From JBEKIK01 sp963838495 (GTDB lineage: Bacteria; Planctomycetota; Planctomycetia; Pirellulales; Thermoguttaceae): 64,000 bases of DNA. A program made the position numbers and the translations under genes. The DNA lies in assembly GCA_963838495.1 (NCBI GenBank), contig CAWIRC010000001.1, positions 1,116,001 through 1,180,000 of the forward strand, written 5' to 3'. The notes under the pieces are model-generated. The model saw nothing but the letters and a program-made list of their open reading frames with translations. It ran no database searches and was not told where the DNA came from. This document shows, one piece after another, positions 54,642 to 62,701 of this stretch (position 1 is its first letter; every line of letters starts with the position of its first letter).

Positions 54642-55388
54642 TTAGTTTGCGCTAAACAGAGGCGGGAAAAAGCCGCACTGCGAACGATCGTCCTCGAGCC
54701 CCTCGATCGCGGCCGCTAGATATTTTAAAAGTAATTCGGCCCTGCGATAAACATCGATCTCGGCCAAAAGCGACTGTTTTTTAATCAGGTCTATGTCAAG
54801 CATGTAACTTATGATATCGGTCAACATGCCCAGGGAGACATCGGCATCGGTCAATTGCTCCAACTGTTCCTGGGCATCGGGCAAAAAAGGGAGAATCTGC
54901 AAAAAGGCCTTGCGCAGTCGATCATGCAACAGATCGTAGTCCTGGATTTCCTGGGGCGGATAATGATCTTCGCGAATTTCCACCCTGGCTTCCCGGAAAC
55001 GGCGGCGCGGCCGAATTTCGTAAAGCAACTTGACGCGGCGCAGCCCCAACAGCAGCACGTTGTACGTTCCATCGGCCAGGCGGAAATAAGTGGTGATGCG
55101 CCCCAGACAAGCAACCGGATAAAGCGGGGGCCTGCCCTCGTAATCGCTTTCCCAGCCCGGGGCCAGCAAGGCCATGGCCACCAGCCTGTCGCCGGCTATG
55201 GCGTCCTCGAGCATATCGCGATAGCGCGGCTCGAATACGTGCAAAGGCTGCATCACGTGCGGAAACAACACCAGGTTCGGCAATGGGAACAATCGCACCA
55301 TTCCCGAAAACTTTTCCACCGTAAATGACAGATCCTCGAATGTCAACATGCTGATATGGCTCGTACTGAACGCCTGATTCATTCCCAA
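54642..55388 (-). CDS. Lon N-terminal (substrate-binding) domain protein
   Basis: 248 aa. The PUA-like Lon-N fold is visible: FPLPNLVLFPHVMQPLHVFE, PRYRDMLEDAIAGDRLVAMA, LLAPGWESDYEGRPPLYPVA, CLGRITTYFRLADGTYNVLL and GLRRVKLLYEIR. It has no ATPase or protease domain. Stand-alone Lon-N proteins are found in many bacteria and may be adaptors. The start ATG 55388 (or an internal Met, MLTFEDLSF) is plausible; translation of ~14 residues upstream of the domain is uncertain. Confidence 0.88.
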   Translation of the reverse strand: MGMNQAFSTSHISMLTFEDLSFTVEKFSGMVRLFPLPNLVLFPHVMQPLHVFEPRYRDMLEDAIAGDRLVAMALLAPGWESDYEGRPPLYPVACLGRITTYFRLADGTYNVLLLGLRRVKLLYEIRPRRRFREARVEIREDHYPPQEIQDYDLLHDRLRKAFLQILPFLPDAQEQLEQLTDADVSLGMLTDIISYMLDIDLIKKQSLLAEIDVYRRAELLLKYLAAAIEGLEDDRSQCGFFPPLFSAN

Positions 55389-55504
55389 CTATTAAATTAT
55401 AGTCAGATGGGATATTACGGGGCAAACAACCTCCCGGCGCACTACTTGACAGCATAGGCTGCAAGCAGGGACAATGTCGGCTGCTCATTATTTTTAGTAT
55501 GCTG

Positions 55505-55568
55505 TGTTGGGGCAGCAGTTTAACTGCTGCCCCAACATAAGAGCCCCGGTGCATACACCTGGGTTGAT
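55505..55568. repeat. palindromic repeat, copy 4
   Basis: TGTTGGGGCAGCAGTT-T-AACTGCTGCCCCAACA, a 16-bp perfect stem at 55505-55537, then GAGCCCCGGTGCATACACCT and GGGTTGATT, the second-hairpin module. It matches copy 1 nearly base for base in hairpin 1 and lies upstream of nth. Confidence 0.85.
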
Positions 55569-55631
55569 TATGACAACCACATGCTGTTTTTGGCGGGAAT
55601 TCTTGCATATAACCCGATCAAGGTACGATTC

Positions 55632-56276
55632 ATGCCCATCACCACTGAAACCAAACAATACTCCGCCAAAATAGCCGGGATTCTTCGAGAACATTATCCC
55701 AAGGCCAAATGCGAGCTGGACTTTCAGACACCGCTTGAATTATTGATAGCCACCATTCTTTCCGCCCAATGCACGGATGAGCGCGTGAATCTGGTCACCA
55801 AAAGCTTGTTTCGGAAATATCCGGACGCCGCCGCCTATGCCAACGCCCCGCAAAAAGACCTGGAACGCGAAATTCAGAGCACCGGGTTTTATCATAACAA
55901 GGCCAAAAGCATCCAAAGCTGCTGCCAAGCCCTCCTGGAGAGGTACAATGGACAAGTGCCCCACGACATCGAAAAAATGATCGAACTGCCCGGCATCGGG
56001 CGAAAAACGGCAAACGTGGTTCTGGGCACGGCCTTTGGCATCGCTTCGGGCATCGTTGTCGATACGCACGTCACCCGGGTAAGCCAGCGCCTGGGACTGA
56101 CCCAGGAAAAAAATCCCGAAAAAATCGAAGAAGATCTTTTAAGACAGTTTCCCCAAAAAGAATGGATCGCCATCAGCAACCGCATGGTCCACCACGGCCG
56201 AAACGTTTGCACCGCCCGAAAACCACATTGCGATACATGCCCGCTGGCAAGCCTATGCCCGCGGATCGGCGTGTGA
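55632..56276 (+). CDS. nth: endonuclease III
   Basis: Base-excision DNA glycosylase/AP lyase for oxidised pyrimidines. 214 aa from the ATG at 55632. Hallmarks: LLIATILSAQCTDERVN, the helix-hairpin-helix LPGIGRKTANVVLG with the catalytic Lys, the VDTHVTRVSQRLGL Asp, and the C-terminal Fe-S motif C-x6-C-x2-C-x5-C (CTARKPHCDTCPLASLC). The longer frame back to 55581 runs through the repeat and is not expected to be coding. Single gene, followed by spacer repeats. Confidence 0.96.
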   Translation: MPITTETKQYSAKIAGILREHYPKAKCELDFQTPLELLIATILSAQCTDERVNLVTKSLFRKYPDAAAYANAPQKDLEREIQSTGFYHNKAKSIQSCCQALLERYNGQVPHDIEKMIELPGIGRKTANVVLGTAFGIASGIVVDTHVTRVSQRLGLTQEKNPEKIEEDLLRQFPQKEWIAISNRMVHHGRNVCTARKPHCDTCPLASLCPRIGV

Positions 56277-56322
56277 GGATCATGCTTTGCATCGAAGTTC
56301 GATTGCGTTTTGCGTATAAGTT

Positions 56323-56443
56323 TAATGCAAATTGACAATTGCAAATTTCAAATTGCAAATTGAACAAAACAAAAGCAACCGTTAGAGTTCGGCGCTAAAC
56401 AAGGTAATCGTTCCGGTTCATTTGCAATTTGCATTTTGCAATT
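56323..56443. repeat. GCAAATTG word-repeat tracts in opposite orientation
   Basis: AATTGCAAATTTCAAATTGC at 56323-56363 and TTTGCAATTTGCATTTTGCA at 56420-56443 use the same words as 31951-31991; the two halves here face each other and could pair. No frame of use is seen. Confidence 0.6.
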
Positions 56444-56538
56444 AATTTTTACAATGCGGAAAGGATTTGAAAATCCCCTATGGTATCACGCCGTATATTA
56501 TAATCACCAACCACTATCCGCCAACCACTTTTCTTCCC

Positions 56539-57117
56539 ATGGTTCTTTCAGGATATGAAATCCGCAGCCAACTCGGTAAGAATATCATAATCGAGCCCTT
56601 CGACGAGTCGCGGCTGAATCCCAACAGCTATAACTTGTCCCTGCACGACGAACTGATGGTCTACGAGGAACTGATCCTGGACATGCGCAAGGCCAACCGC
56701 GTGCGCAGGTTGCAGATCCCGCCCGAGGGACTGGTCCTGCAACCCAATCAACTTTATCTGGGGCGCACGTCCGAGCGCACCGAGACCCACAACCTGGTGC
56801 CGATGATCGAGGGCCGCTCGTCGATCGGGCGCCTGGGGCTTTTCGTGCACGTGACCGCCGGTTTCGGCGACGTGGGCTTTTGCGGCTTTTGGACGCTGGA
56901 GATGTTTTCCGTGCAGCCGGTGCGAATATACGCCGGCGTGGCCATCTGCCAAATCTTCTACCACGACATCCGCGGGGAGTTCAACGAGTATTGCAGCGAC
57001 AAGTACCAGAACAACACCGACATCCAACCCAGCCTGCTGTTCAAGGAACTTTCGCCCGCCGCGGACAACGATCCGCAGATGAAACTCCCCTTCGGCATGG
57101 AACGCTCGCACGGATGA
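56539..57117 (+). CDS. dcd: dCTP deaminase
   Basis: Deaminates dCTP to dUTP for thymidylate supply. 192 aa from ATG 56539 (MVLSGYEIRSQLGKNIIIEP). Family motifs: RLNPNSYNLSLHDELMVY, EGRSSIGRLGLFVHVTAGFG, and GFCGFWTLEMFSV with the catalytic Glu of TLE. Length and spacing are normal. The frame to 56467 is longer but lacks a Shine-Dalgarno and starts with non-family residues. Single gene. Confidence 0.94.
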   Translation: MVLSGYEIRSQLGKNIIIEPFDESRLNPNSYNLSLHDELMVYEELILDMRKANRVRRLQIPPEGLVLQPNQLYLGRTSERTETHNLVPMIEGRSSIGRLGLFVHVTAGFGDVGFCGFWTLEMFSVQPVRIYAGVAICQIFYHDIRGEFNEYCSDKYQNNTDIQPSLLFKELSPAADNDPQMKLPFGMERSHG

Positions 57118-57173
57118 AAGCCCTTTTGGCTATGGATTCGATTATGATATAATAATCCTGGAGGAATAATGCC

Positions 57174-57374
57174 ATGAGCGCTATCGAGAATATAGAACGA
57201 GACGTTGAGAAGCTGACTCGCGATGAACTTGCCGCTTTTCGCCGATGGTTCGCCGAATATGATTCGGATGCCTGGGATCATCAGATTGAGGAAGACGCCC
57301 GAAGCGGAAAACTCGATAAATTAGCAAAGCAAGCCATCGAAGCCCACAAGGCCGGAAGGACAAATCCGCTTTGA
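57174..57374 (+). CDS. small antitoxin-like protein of a ParE-type module
   Basis: 66 aa: MSAIENIERDVEKLTRDELA, AFRRWFAEYDSDAWDHQIEE, DARSGKLDKLAKQAIEAHKA. Helical, charged, with an acidic tail; GGAGGAA lies 7 bp before the ATG. It overlaps the toxin start codon by 4 bp (TTGA, 57371-57374). The pattern matches antitoxins paired with RelE/ParE toxins that lack an obvious DNA-binding fold. Confidence 0.75.
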   Translation: MSAIENIERDVEKLTRDELAAFRRWFAEYDSDAWDHQIEEDARSGKLDKLAKQAIEAHKAGRTNPL

Positions 57375-57625
57375 AACACATTGCCTCACCCGAATTCTGG
57401 GAGTATTATCAGCGGTTGCCTTAAAGCGTTCGGCATCTCGCCGATCAATGCTTTGATCTTCTAAAATCGAATCCTCGCCATCCCTCTTTGCATTTCAAAA
57501 AAGTCAATCAATATTGGGCTGCGAGAGTCGGAATACATTATCGTGCCCTTGCCGTCGAAGTAGAAAGCGAAATAATCTGGTTTTGGATCGGTACTCATTC
57601 GGAGTATGACAAGATTATAGATTAA
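57371..57625 (+). pseudogene. RelE/ParE-type toxin with an in-frame stop
   Basis: The frame from TTG at 57371 reads KHIASPEFWEYYQRLP, then a TAA stop, then SVRHLADQCFDLLKSNPRHP, SLHFKKVNQYWAARVGIHYR and SEIIWFWIGTHSEYDKIID to TAA at 57623-57625. Both sides are family sequence in the same frame, and the stop (TAA) replaces an expected Lys codon (AAA) in LPKSVRHL, a one-base change. So this is a nonsense mutation, not a frameshift. It would leave the antitoxin without a working toxin. Confidence 0.85.
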
Positions 57626-57840
57626 ATCCCACCAGAAAGATGTGACAAAGTGAGCATTTCCGCATATCGCAGGTGCAGATACCCCGTTACTACACCAGAT
57701 ACTGTCAGAAGCTTTCTGTCGCCATCGAAGAGACGTCGCGGCTAATGAAGGAAATCGACGATTGCATCCTGGCCTGGCCGATGGAATGACGAAGATTAAA
57801 TACTGTATTCAATTCAACAAGCCAAAAATTACTGAAAATA

Positions 57841-57934
57841 GCCCTCACCCTAACCCTCTCCCAAGGGGAGAGGGGACTCAATGTGAAAGAGTCCAACTAA
57901 TCTCTAATCCCTAATTCCTAATCCCTAATCTCTA
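57841..57934. repeat. CCCTAACCC and TAATCCCTAAT word-repeat tracts
   Basis: GCCCTCACCCTAACCCTCTC then AAGGGGAGAGGGG at 57841-57875, and TCTCTAATCCCTAATTCCTA onward at 57898-57934, ending inside the stop region of the AAA ATPase gene. The first word matches 45334-45400 (minus form), the second matches 26508-26522. Confidence 0.6.
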
Positions 57935-59437
57935 CATCACCGAAAAATAATTATCCACCGCCTTGTCGATGTATTCGTTGGTGATTTCCAGGGGGTGGTT
58001 GTAATACAGGCAGTAGTTGCGGATTTGCAGGAGCAGGTCGCGGGGGTGGCAGAAGCGGAACGGCCGGCCCTGCTTCTTGTAGTGCGTCTCGATCAGGTAA
58101 TCGATGGGCTCTTTGCGGTAGGGAATGCCGAGCCTGGTGGACATGATGGCGAACAGGGCATGGAATTCCTCTTCGCTCGGATCGCCCACCTCGATTTTGT
58201 AAGGGATGCGCCGCAAAAAGGCCTCGTCCACCAGGGCCCGGGGCTCCAAGTTCGTGGAAAAGATAATCAGTTGATCGAAGGGCACCATGATCTTCTTGCC
58301 GTTGGGCAGATTGAGGAAATCGTGGCGTTTTTCCAGGGGCACGATCCAGCGGTTCAGCAGTTCGTCGATCCGCATGTGCTGCCGTCCGAAATCGTCGATC
58401 ACCAGCGTGCCGCAATTGCTTTTCAACTGCAGGGGCGCTTCGCAGATGCCGGTGGTGCGGTTAAGCGTCACTTCCAATTGGGACATGGTCAATTCGCCGC
58501 CGGTGATGATCGTGGGCCGGTGGATGCGGATCCAGCGGCGATCGATTTTCCGCTGATCGATCAGTCCCTCGCAGGCCGGCAAGGGCATTTCCTCGTGGTT
58601 TACCGGGTCGTAAATGCGGATGATCTCGCCGTCGATTCCGATGGCGCGGGGAATCCAAATCTCCTGTCCGAAACTGGCCGTCACCCGCTCGGCGATGCTG
58701 GACTTGCCGTTGCCCGGCGGCCCGAAAAGGAACAGCCCCCGGCCCGAATTTATCGCCGGCCCGAGGCGGTTCAACATGTTTTTGCTGAGCAACAAGTCTT
58801 GGAACGCGCGGTTGAGGTCGTCGGCAGTGGGCCGCTGCCGCACCAGCGACTGGGCCTCGACGCTGTGCATATAGTCCTTCAAAGAGACGGGGGCCGCACC
58901 GAAATAACTGCAATGTTGGGCCAATCGTCTTGCCCGTTCCCGCCCCAGATCGGTCAATTGGTACTGGAAATCGTTAATCAACGCCGATCCGCGATGGCAA
59001 ACCAACTGCTGGTTCTTCATGTTGCGGAGCAGACAATCGACGGCGATAAAAGGCAGTTTCACCTGCTCGGCGATATCGCGGCCGTTGACGTCGCCCCGTG
59101 CCAAAAGGTATTTCAAGATCAAGGTTTCCACTTCGCTTTCGGCCAGTCCGGCATCCTCGAACGATTCCGGTTCGCGGGGGACAAACGACTCTTTCATGTG
59201 CGCTTGCCCGGGCGGCAATGTCCTCGGACTATCGTCGGGCGAGGAAGCGCCGGGCGGAGAAGAAGTCACCTGTTTTATGCGTTCCAAAATTACGTTCAGC
59301 CGCTCGTCTATTGCCGAGTCGGCCGATGCATCTTGGGGTTGCGACGCCGCCACCGCCTCCCAGGGATCTTTCTTATCGGCGGAGGGCAAGGCCCCGGCCA
59401 GGGAAGCCAATAGAGTATCTTTTTCAGCCTCTGCCAT
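57932..59437 (-). CDS. AAA ATPase with N-terminal winged-helix-like region
   Basis: 501 aa. The first ~90 residues are low-complexity. Residues ~100-175 look like a winged-helix (ETLILKYLLARGDVNGRDIA, EQVKLPFIAVDCLLRN, GSALINDFQYQLTDLGRERA). The AAA core has Walker A FLFGPPGNGKSSIAE (~237-250), Walker B LVIDDFGRQ (~345), a sensor-1 Asn in STNLEPRAL, and arginine-rich ends. The planctomycete orthologues are conserved and may act in type IV pilus or transport; I cannot tell which. The start ATG 59437 is preferred. It is opposite to mqnA. Confidence 0.82.
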   Translation of the reverse strand: MAEAEKDTLLASLAGALPSADKKDPWEAVAASQPQDASADSAIDERLNVILERIKQVTSSPPGASSPDDSPRTLPPGQAHMKESFVPREPESFEDAGLAESEVETLILKYLLARGDVNGRDIAEQVKLPFIAVDCLLRNMKNQQLVCHRGSALINDFQYQLTDLGRERARRLAQHCSYFGAAPVSLKDYMHSVEAQSLVRQRPTADDLNRAFQDLLLSKNMLNRLGPAINSGRGLFLFGPPGNGKSSIAERVTASFGQEIWIPRAIGIDGEIIRIYDPVNHEEMPLPACEGLIDQRKIDRRWIRIHRPTIITGGELTMSQLEVTLNRTTGICEAPLQLKSNCGTLVIDDFGRQHMRIDELLNRWIVPLEKRHDFLNLPNGKKIMVPFDQLIIFSTNLEPRALVDEAFLRRIPYKIEVGDPSEEEFHALFAIMSTRLGIPYRKEPIDYLIETHYKKQGRPFRFCHPRDLLLQIRNYCLYYNHPLEITNEYIDKAVDNYFSVM

Positions 59438-59680
59438 GGTTTATCTCGCGTCGAAAATTTCAAAATCGCGAAAGCCCACTTCAGGAAGTGGATGACTGTC
59501 ATCCACCCCTATGACAGACGCCCGCTCCCACAAATCTAGCTTTTTTTCGAACGATAAGACCCGTATTATCAGTGCGAACAGATAATAACGAATAAATGGA
59601 TTGCAGCGATGATCCACATGCCTTCTGCGAACCGCCGTCGGAAGCTATAATGAAAACTTTCAACAATCGGCACTGTAAAA

Positions 59681-60501
59681 ATGGCACAAAACCAGCCCGA
59701 GGTCCGAGAGCATGAGATTCGCATAGGCGCGGTGCAATACTTGAACGCCCGGCCGTTGACTTATTGTCTAAAGGAATTCGCCCCCCGGGCGGAGCTGATA
59801 TTCGACGTACCCAGCCGGCTGGCCGACGCCTTGCAAGCCGGCCGCTTGGACGTGGCGATGATTCCTTCCATCGAATGTTTTCGGCATCCTGGATACAAGA
59901 TTGTTTCCGACGCCTGCATCGCATGCCGCGGTCCGGTCCGCAGCGTGAGGCTGTTCAGCCGCGTGCCGATAAAGGACATTCGCACCTTGGCACTGGACGA
60001 GGGTTCGCGAACCAGCGCGGCGTTGGTTCAAATTCTGCTAAAAGAGGAATTCGGCCTGCGTCCGGAACTCAGCGCTTTGCCCATGGCGCCGGCGTGGAAG
60101 TGAATTCGGCCGACGCGGTCTTGGCCATCGGCGACCGCGGCATTGTTTTCAATAAAGGCCGGTACTCTAATGTATGGGATTTGGGTGAACGGTGGATGCA
60201 GATGACCGGCCTGCCCTTTGTATTTGCGATGTGGATTGCCCGACAAGGCCTCGATTTGCAGGGTTTCGACGCGCTGATTATCGAAGGCCCGGGACGAAGG
60301 GGTCCGCGCATACCCGATATAGCCCGGCTTGAAGCCGCCGACGGCTGGATATCCGAGCAAGATTGCATGGTCTATCTTCGCGATCACCTGCATTTTTATT
60401 TGGGCCCTTTGGAACGGCAAGGATTGGAACTGTTCCGCCGTCGGGCAGAACGTCATGGATTCATAGCCCCGGGAGCGAGAATTGAGTGTCTTTCTCCATA
60501 G
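59681..60501 (+). CDS. mqnA: menaquinone biosynthesis protein MqnA (chorismate dehydratase type), one frameshift
   Basis: First enzyme of the futalosine route: chorismate dehydration. First frame: EIRIGAVQYLNARPLTYCLK, DVPSRLADALQAGRLDVAMI, PSIECFRHPGYKIVSDACIA and RTLALDEGSRTSAALVQILL. The continuation (VEVNSADAVLAIGDRGIVFN, YSNVWDLGERWMQMTGLPFV, FAMWIARQGLDLQGF) is in another frame, joined near 60090. Length ~273 aa after correction is typical. It is 64 bp before mqnC on the same strand, so the two form the mqn cluster. The orthologous function is secure; only the frame is broken. Confidence 0.87.
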
Positions 60502-60565
60502 TTCCCTCTCTTTGGGAAAGGGATGGGGCGAGGCCCAATCGCCGGCAACAAGGTGAATCCGCATT

Positions 60566-61657
60566 ATGAGCAACTTCGTCGAACCACTTATGGATAAAGC
60601 CATAGACGGCACGCGCTTGACGCCCGGGGAAGGCCTTCAACTGCTGGAATCCAATGCCCTGGCAACGCTGGCCAAGGCGGCCGACGCTGTCACACGGCGC
60701 AAGCATCCTGAGTCTTTCCGCACTTACAACATCGACCGAAACATCAATTACACGAACATTTGCATAAGCGGGTGCAAATTTTGCGCGTTCTTTCGCCGGC
60801 CCGGCGACAGGGATGGATACGTGATCGAAAGCCAAGAGTTGCACCGCAAAATCCAAGAGACGATTGACTTAGGAGGCAACCAGATTTTGTTGCAAGGCGG
60901 CATGCATCCGGATTTGAAGATCGGCTGGTATGAAGACCTGCTGCGGGGAGTAAAAAACCGCTTTCCCCAGATCAACGTCCACGGTTTCAGCCCGCCGGAG
61001 ATCGTGCACATCGCCCGGGTTTCGGATTTGAGTGTTGAAGAGGTTTTGCGGCGTTTGAAAGAGGCCGGGTTGGGCAGCCTGCCCGGCGGGGGCGCGGAAA
61101 TCCTCGTCGATCAGGTTCGCGGTGAAGTCAGCCCATGGAAATGTTCCGCCGAACGTTGGCTCGAGGTTTGCCGCACCTGGCATGGGCTGGGCGGCCGGGG
61201 CTCGGCCACGATGATGTTCGGGCACATCGAAACGCCTGCCCAACGCATCGAACACCTGGAACGCCTGCGCCAATTGCAGGACGAAACCGGCGGCTTTACG
61301 GCTTTTATCTGCTGGACCTTCCAGCCCGGCCACACAGCTTTGGACCACTTGCCCAAGATCGGTGCTTTTGAATATCTCAAAACCCTGGCAGTCAGCCGCT
61401 TGTATCTCGACAATTTTTCGAACCTTCAGGCGAGCTGGGTCACTCAAGGCCTGGCGGTGGGCCAACTGGCCTTGCGATGCGGGGCAAACGACTTCGGCAG
61501 CCTGATGATCGAGGAAAACGTGGTGGCCGCGGCCGGAACTTGTTTTCATGCCAGCGAGGAAGAAATTCGCCACTCCATTATCGAAGCAGGTTATACCCCC
61601 CGAAAACGCGACGTATTTTATCGGATCATCTCCGAGCCTGCCAACGCCGTAAGGTAA
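60566..61657 (+). CDS. mqnC: cyclic dehypoxanthine futalosine synthase MqnC
   Basis: Radical-SAM enzyme of the futalosine pathway. 363 aa, intact. The CxxxCxxC motif is C66-x3-C70-x2-C73 in NICISGCKFCAFFRRPG. Other family blocks: GGNQILLQGGMHPDLKIGWY, INVHGFSPPEIVHIARVSDL, SLPGGGAEILVDQVRGEVSP and RGSATMMFGHIETPAQRIEH. MqnC cyclises dehypoxanthine futalosine, so with mqnA it marks menaquinone synthesis without the Men enzymes. mqnB, mqnD and mqnE are not in the window. Confidence 0.93.
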   Translation: MSNFVEPLMDKAIDGTRLTPGEGLQLLESNALATLAKAADAVTRRKHPESFRTYNIDRNINYTNICISGCKFCAFFRRPGDRDGYVIESQELHRKIQETIDLGGNQILLQGGMHPDLKIGWYEDLLRGVKNRFPQINVHGFSPPEIVHIARVSDLSVEEVLRRLKEAGLGSLPGGGAEILVDQVRGEVSPWKCSAERWLEVCRTWHGLGGRGSATMMFGHIETPAQRIEHLERLRQLQDETGGFTAFICWTFQPGHTALDHLPKIGAFEYLKTLAVSRLYLDNFSNLQASWVTQGLAVGQLALRCGANDFGSLMIEENVVAAAGTCFHASEEEIRHSIIEAGYTPRKRDVFYRIISEPANAVR

Positions 61658-61790
61658 GATTTAATTAGGAATTAGCACTTGTCTTTCACGAAGCCCCCAC
61701 CGGCGGTCGTATAAAAACCCGCCCGCACGAGTCCGGTAATACAACATCGAGGATATACTATAAATTGTTGAGTTTGTTCGAGTTATCCCC

Positions 61791-61854
61791 TAGCCGGCGG
61801 TCAACGAGCGCCGGAATATTCCGGACCTTTCCGGCGGCTGTTAGCCGCCGGCTA
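61791..61854. repeat. cluster of palindromes upstream of the ABC exporter
   Basis: TAGCCGGCGG (61791) pairs with CCGCCGGCTA (61845). Within it lie CCGGAATATTCCGG (61811-61824), a 14-bp perfect palindrome, and CCGGCGGCT-GTT-AGCCGCCGG (61831-61851), a 9-bp stem. They occur ~75 bp before the ATG of the ABC ATPase gene, after an A/T-rich run. Confidence 0.7.
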
Positions 61855-61927
61855 TCAAATCCGCCATTTTTATCTGAGTCGCATTACCACCTTGACATCC
61901 TGATCACTGAACGGCGAACTCTATTCC

Positions 61928-62698
61928 ATGATCCACGTCCACGAACTGAGCAAATACTATTTTGACTTGCGGCGCGGCAAGGTCGTGGGCTTGGACGGGA
62001 TCAGTTTTCACGCACGGCCCGGGCAGATCTACGGGCTTTTGGGCCCCAATGGCGCCGGCAAAACCACCGCCTTGCGAATCCTCAGCACGGTGCTCCGCCC
62101 TTCGTCCGGCACGGCCGCGATAAACGGCCACGACGTGATCACCCAAGCCGACGAGGTCCGCCGCCAGATCGGCTTCATCTCGGCCAACACCGCCGTGTAC
62201 GACCGCATGACGGGCTGGGAAATGGTCGAATATTTCGGACGCTTGCACGGCATTCCACTAGAAGATCTTCACCCGCGCATGGAGCAACTCTTCAACCGCT
62301 TGAAAATGAACGATACCCGCGACGTGTTGGGGGCAAAGATGTCCACCGGCATGAAGCAGAAGGTGTCGGTGGCCAGGGCGATAGTGCACGACCCGCCGGT
62401 TTTGATTTTTGACGAGGCCACCGTGGGCTTAGACGTGCTCGTGGCCCGTGCGCTTTTGAAAAACATGGCCGAACTCCGCAATCAGGGCAAGTGCATACTG
62501 TTTTCCACGCACATCATGCGGGAAGCGGAAAAAATCTGCGACCACATCGCCATCCTGCACCGGGGCCGCATACTGGCCGAGGGAACGCTGGACGAACTCC
62601 GCGATTTGCACCACGAATCCGACTTGGAAGAACTTTTTTTCCAGTTGATTTTCCGATACGACGAAAGCCGGGCATTGCCCTGCGACCTGGAAATGTAG
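61928..62698 (+). CDS. natA: ABC transporter ATP-binding protein (NatA-like)
   Basis: 256 aa. Nucleotide-binding domain: Walker A LLGPNGAGKTTALRIL, signature LSGG-equivalent STGMKQKVSVARAI, Walker B VLIFDEATVGLDVLVA, and a short end. The Q-loop GFISANTAVYD and H-loop STHIMREAEKICDHIAILH are present. NatA-type proteins pair with an ABC-2 permease, here the next gene (3 bp gap), to export Na+ or another small solute; the substrate is unproven. It is the first gene of the operon, downstream of the palindrome cluster. Confidence 0.92.
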   Translation: MIHVHELSKYYFDLRRGKVVGLDGISFHARPGQIYGLLGPNGAGKTTALRILSTVLRPSSGTAAINGHDVITQADEVRRQIGFISANTAVYDRMTGWEMVEYFGRLHGIPLEDLHPRMEQLFNRLKMNDTRDVLGAKMSTGMKQKVSVARAIVHDPPVLIFDEATVGLDVLVARALLKNMAELRNQGKCILFSTHIMREAEKICDHIAILHRGRILAEGTLDELRDLHHESDLEELFFQLIFRYDESRALPCDLEM

Positions 62699-62701
62699 GA
62701 T

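Noticed and set aside
57648..57789. Short frame reading QIPRYYTRYCQKLSVAIEET and LMKEIDDCILAWPM
   Set aside because: Resembles the end of a larger gene, but there is no start, no family match I can name and only ~45 codons; possibly a remnant.
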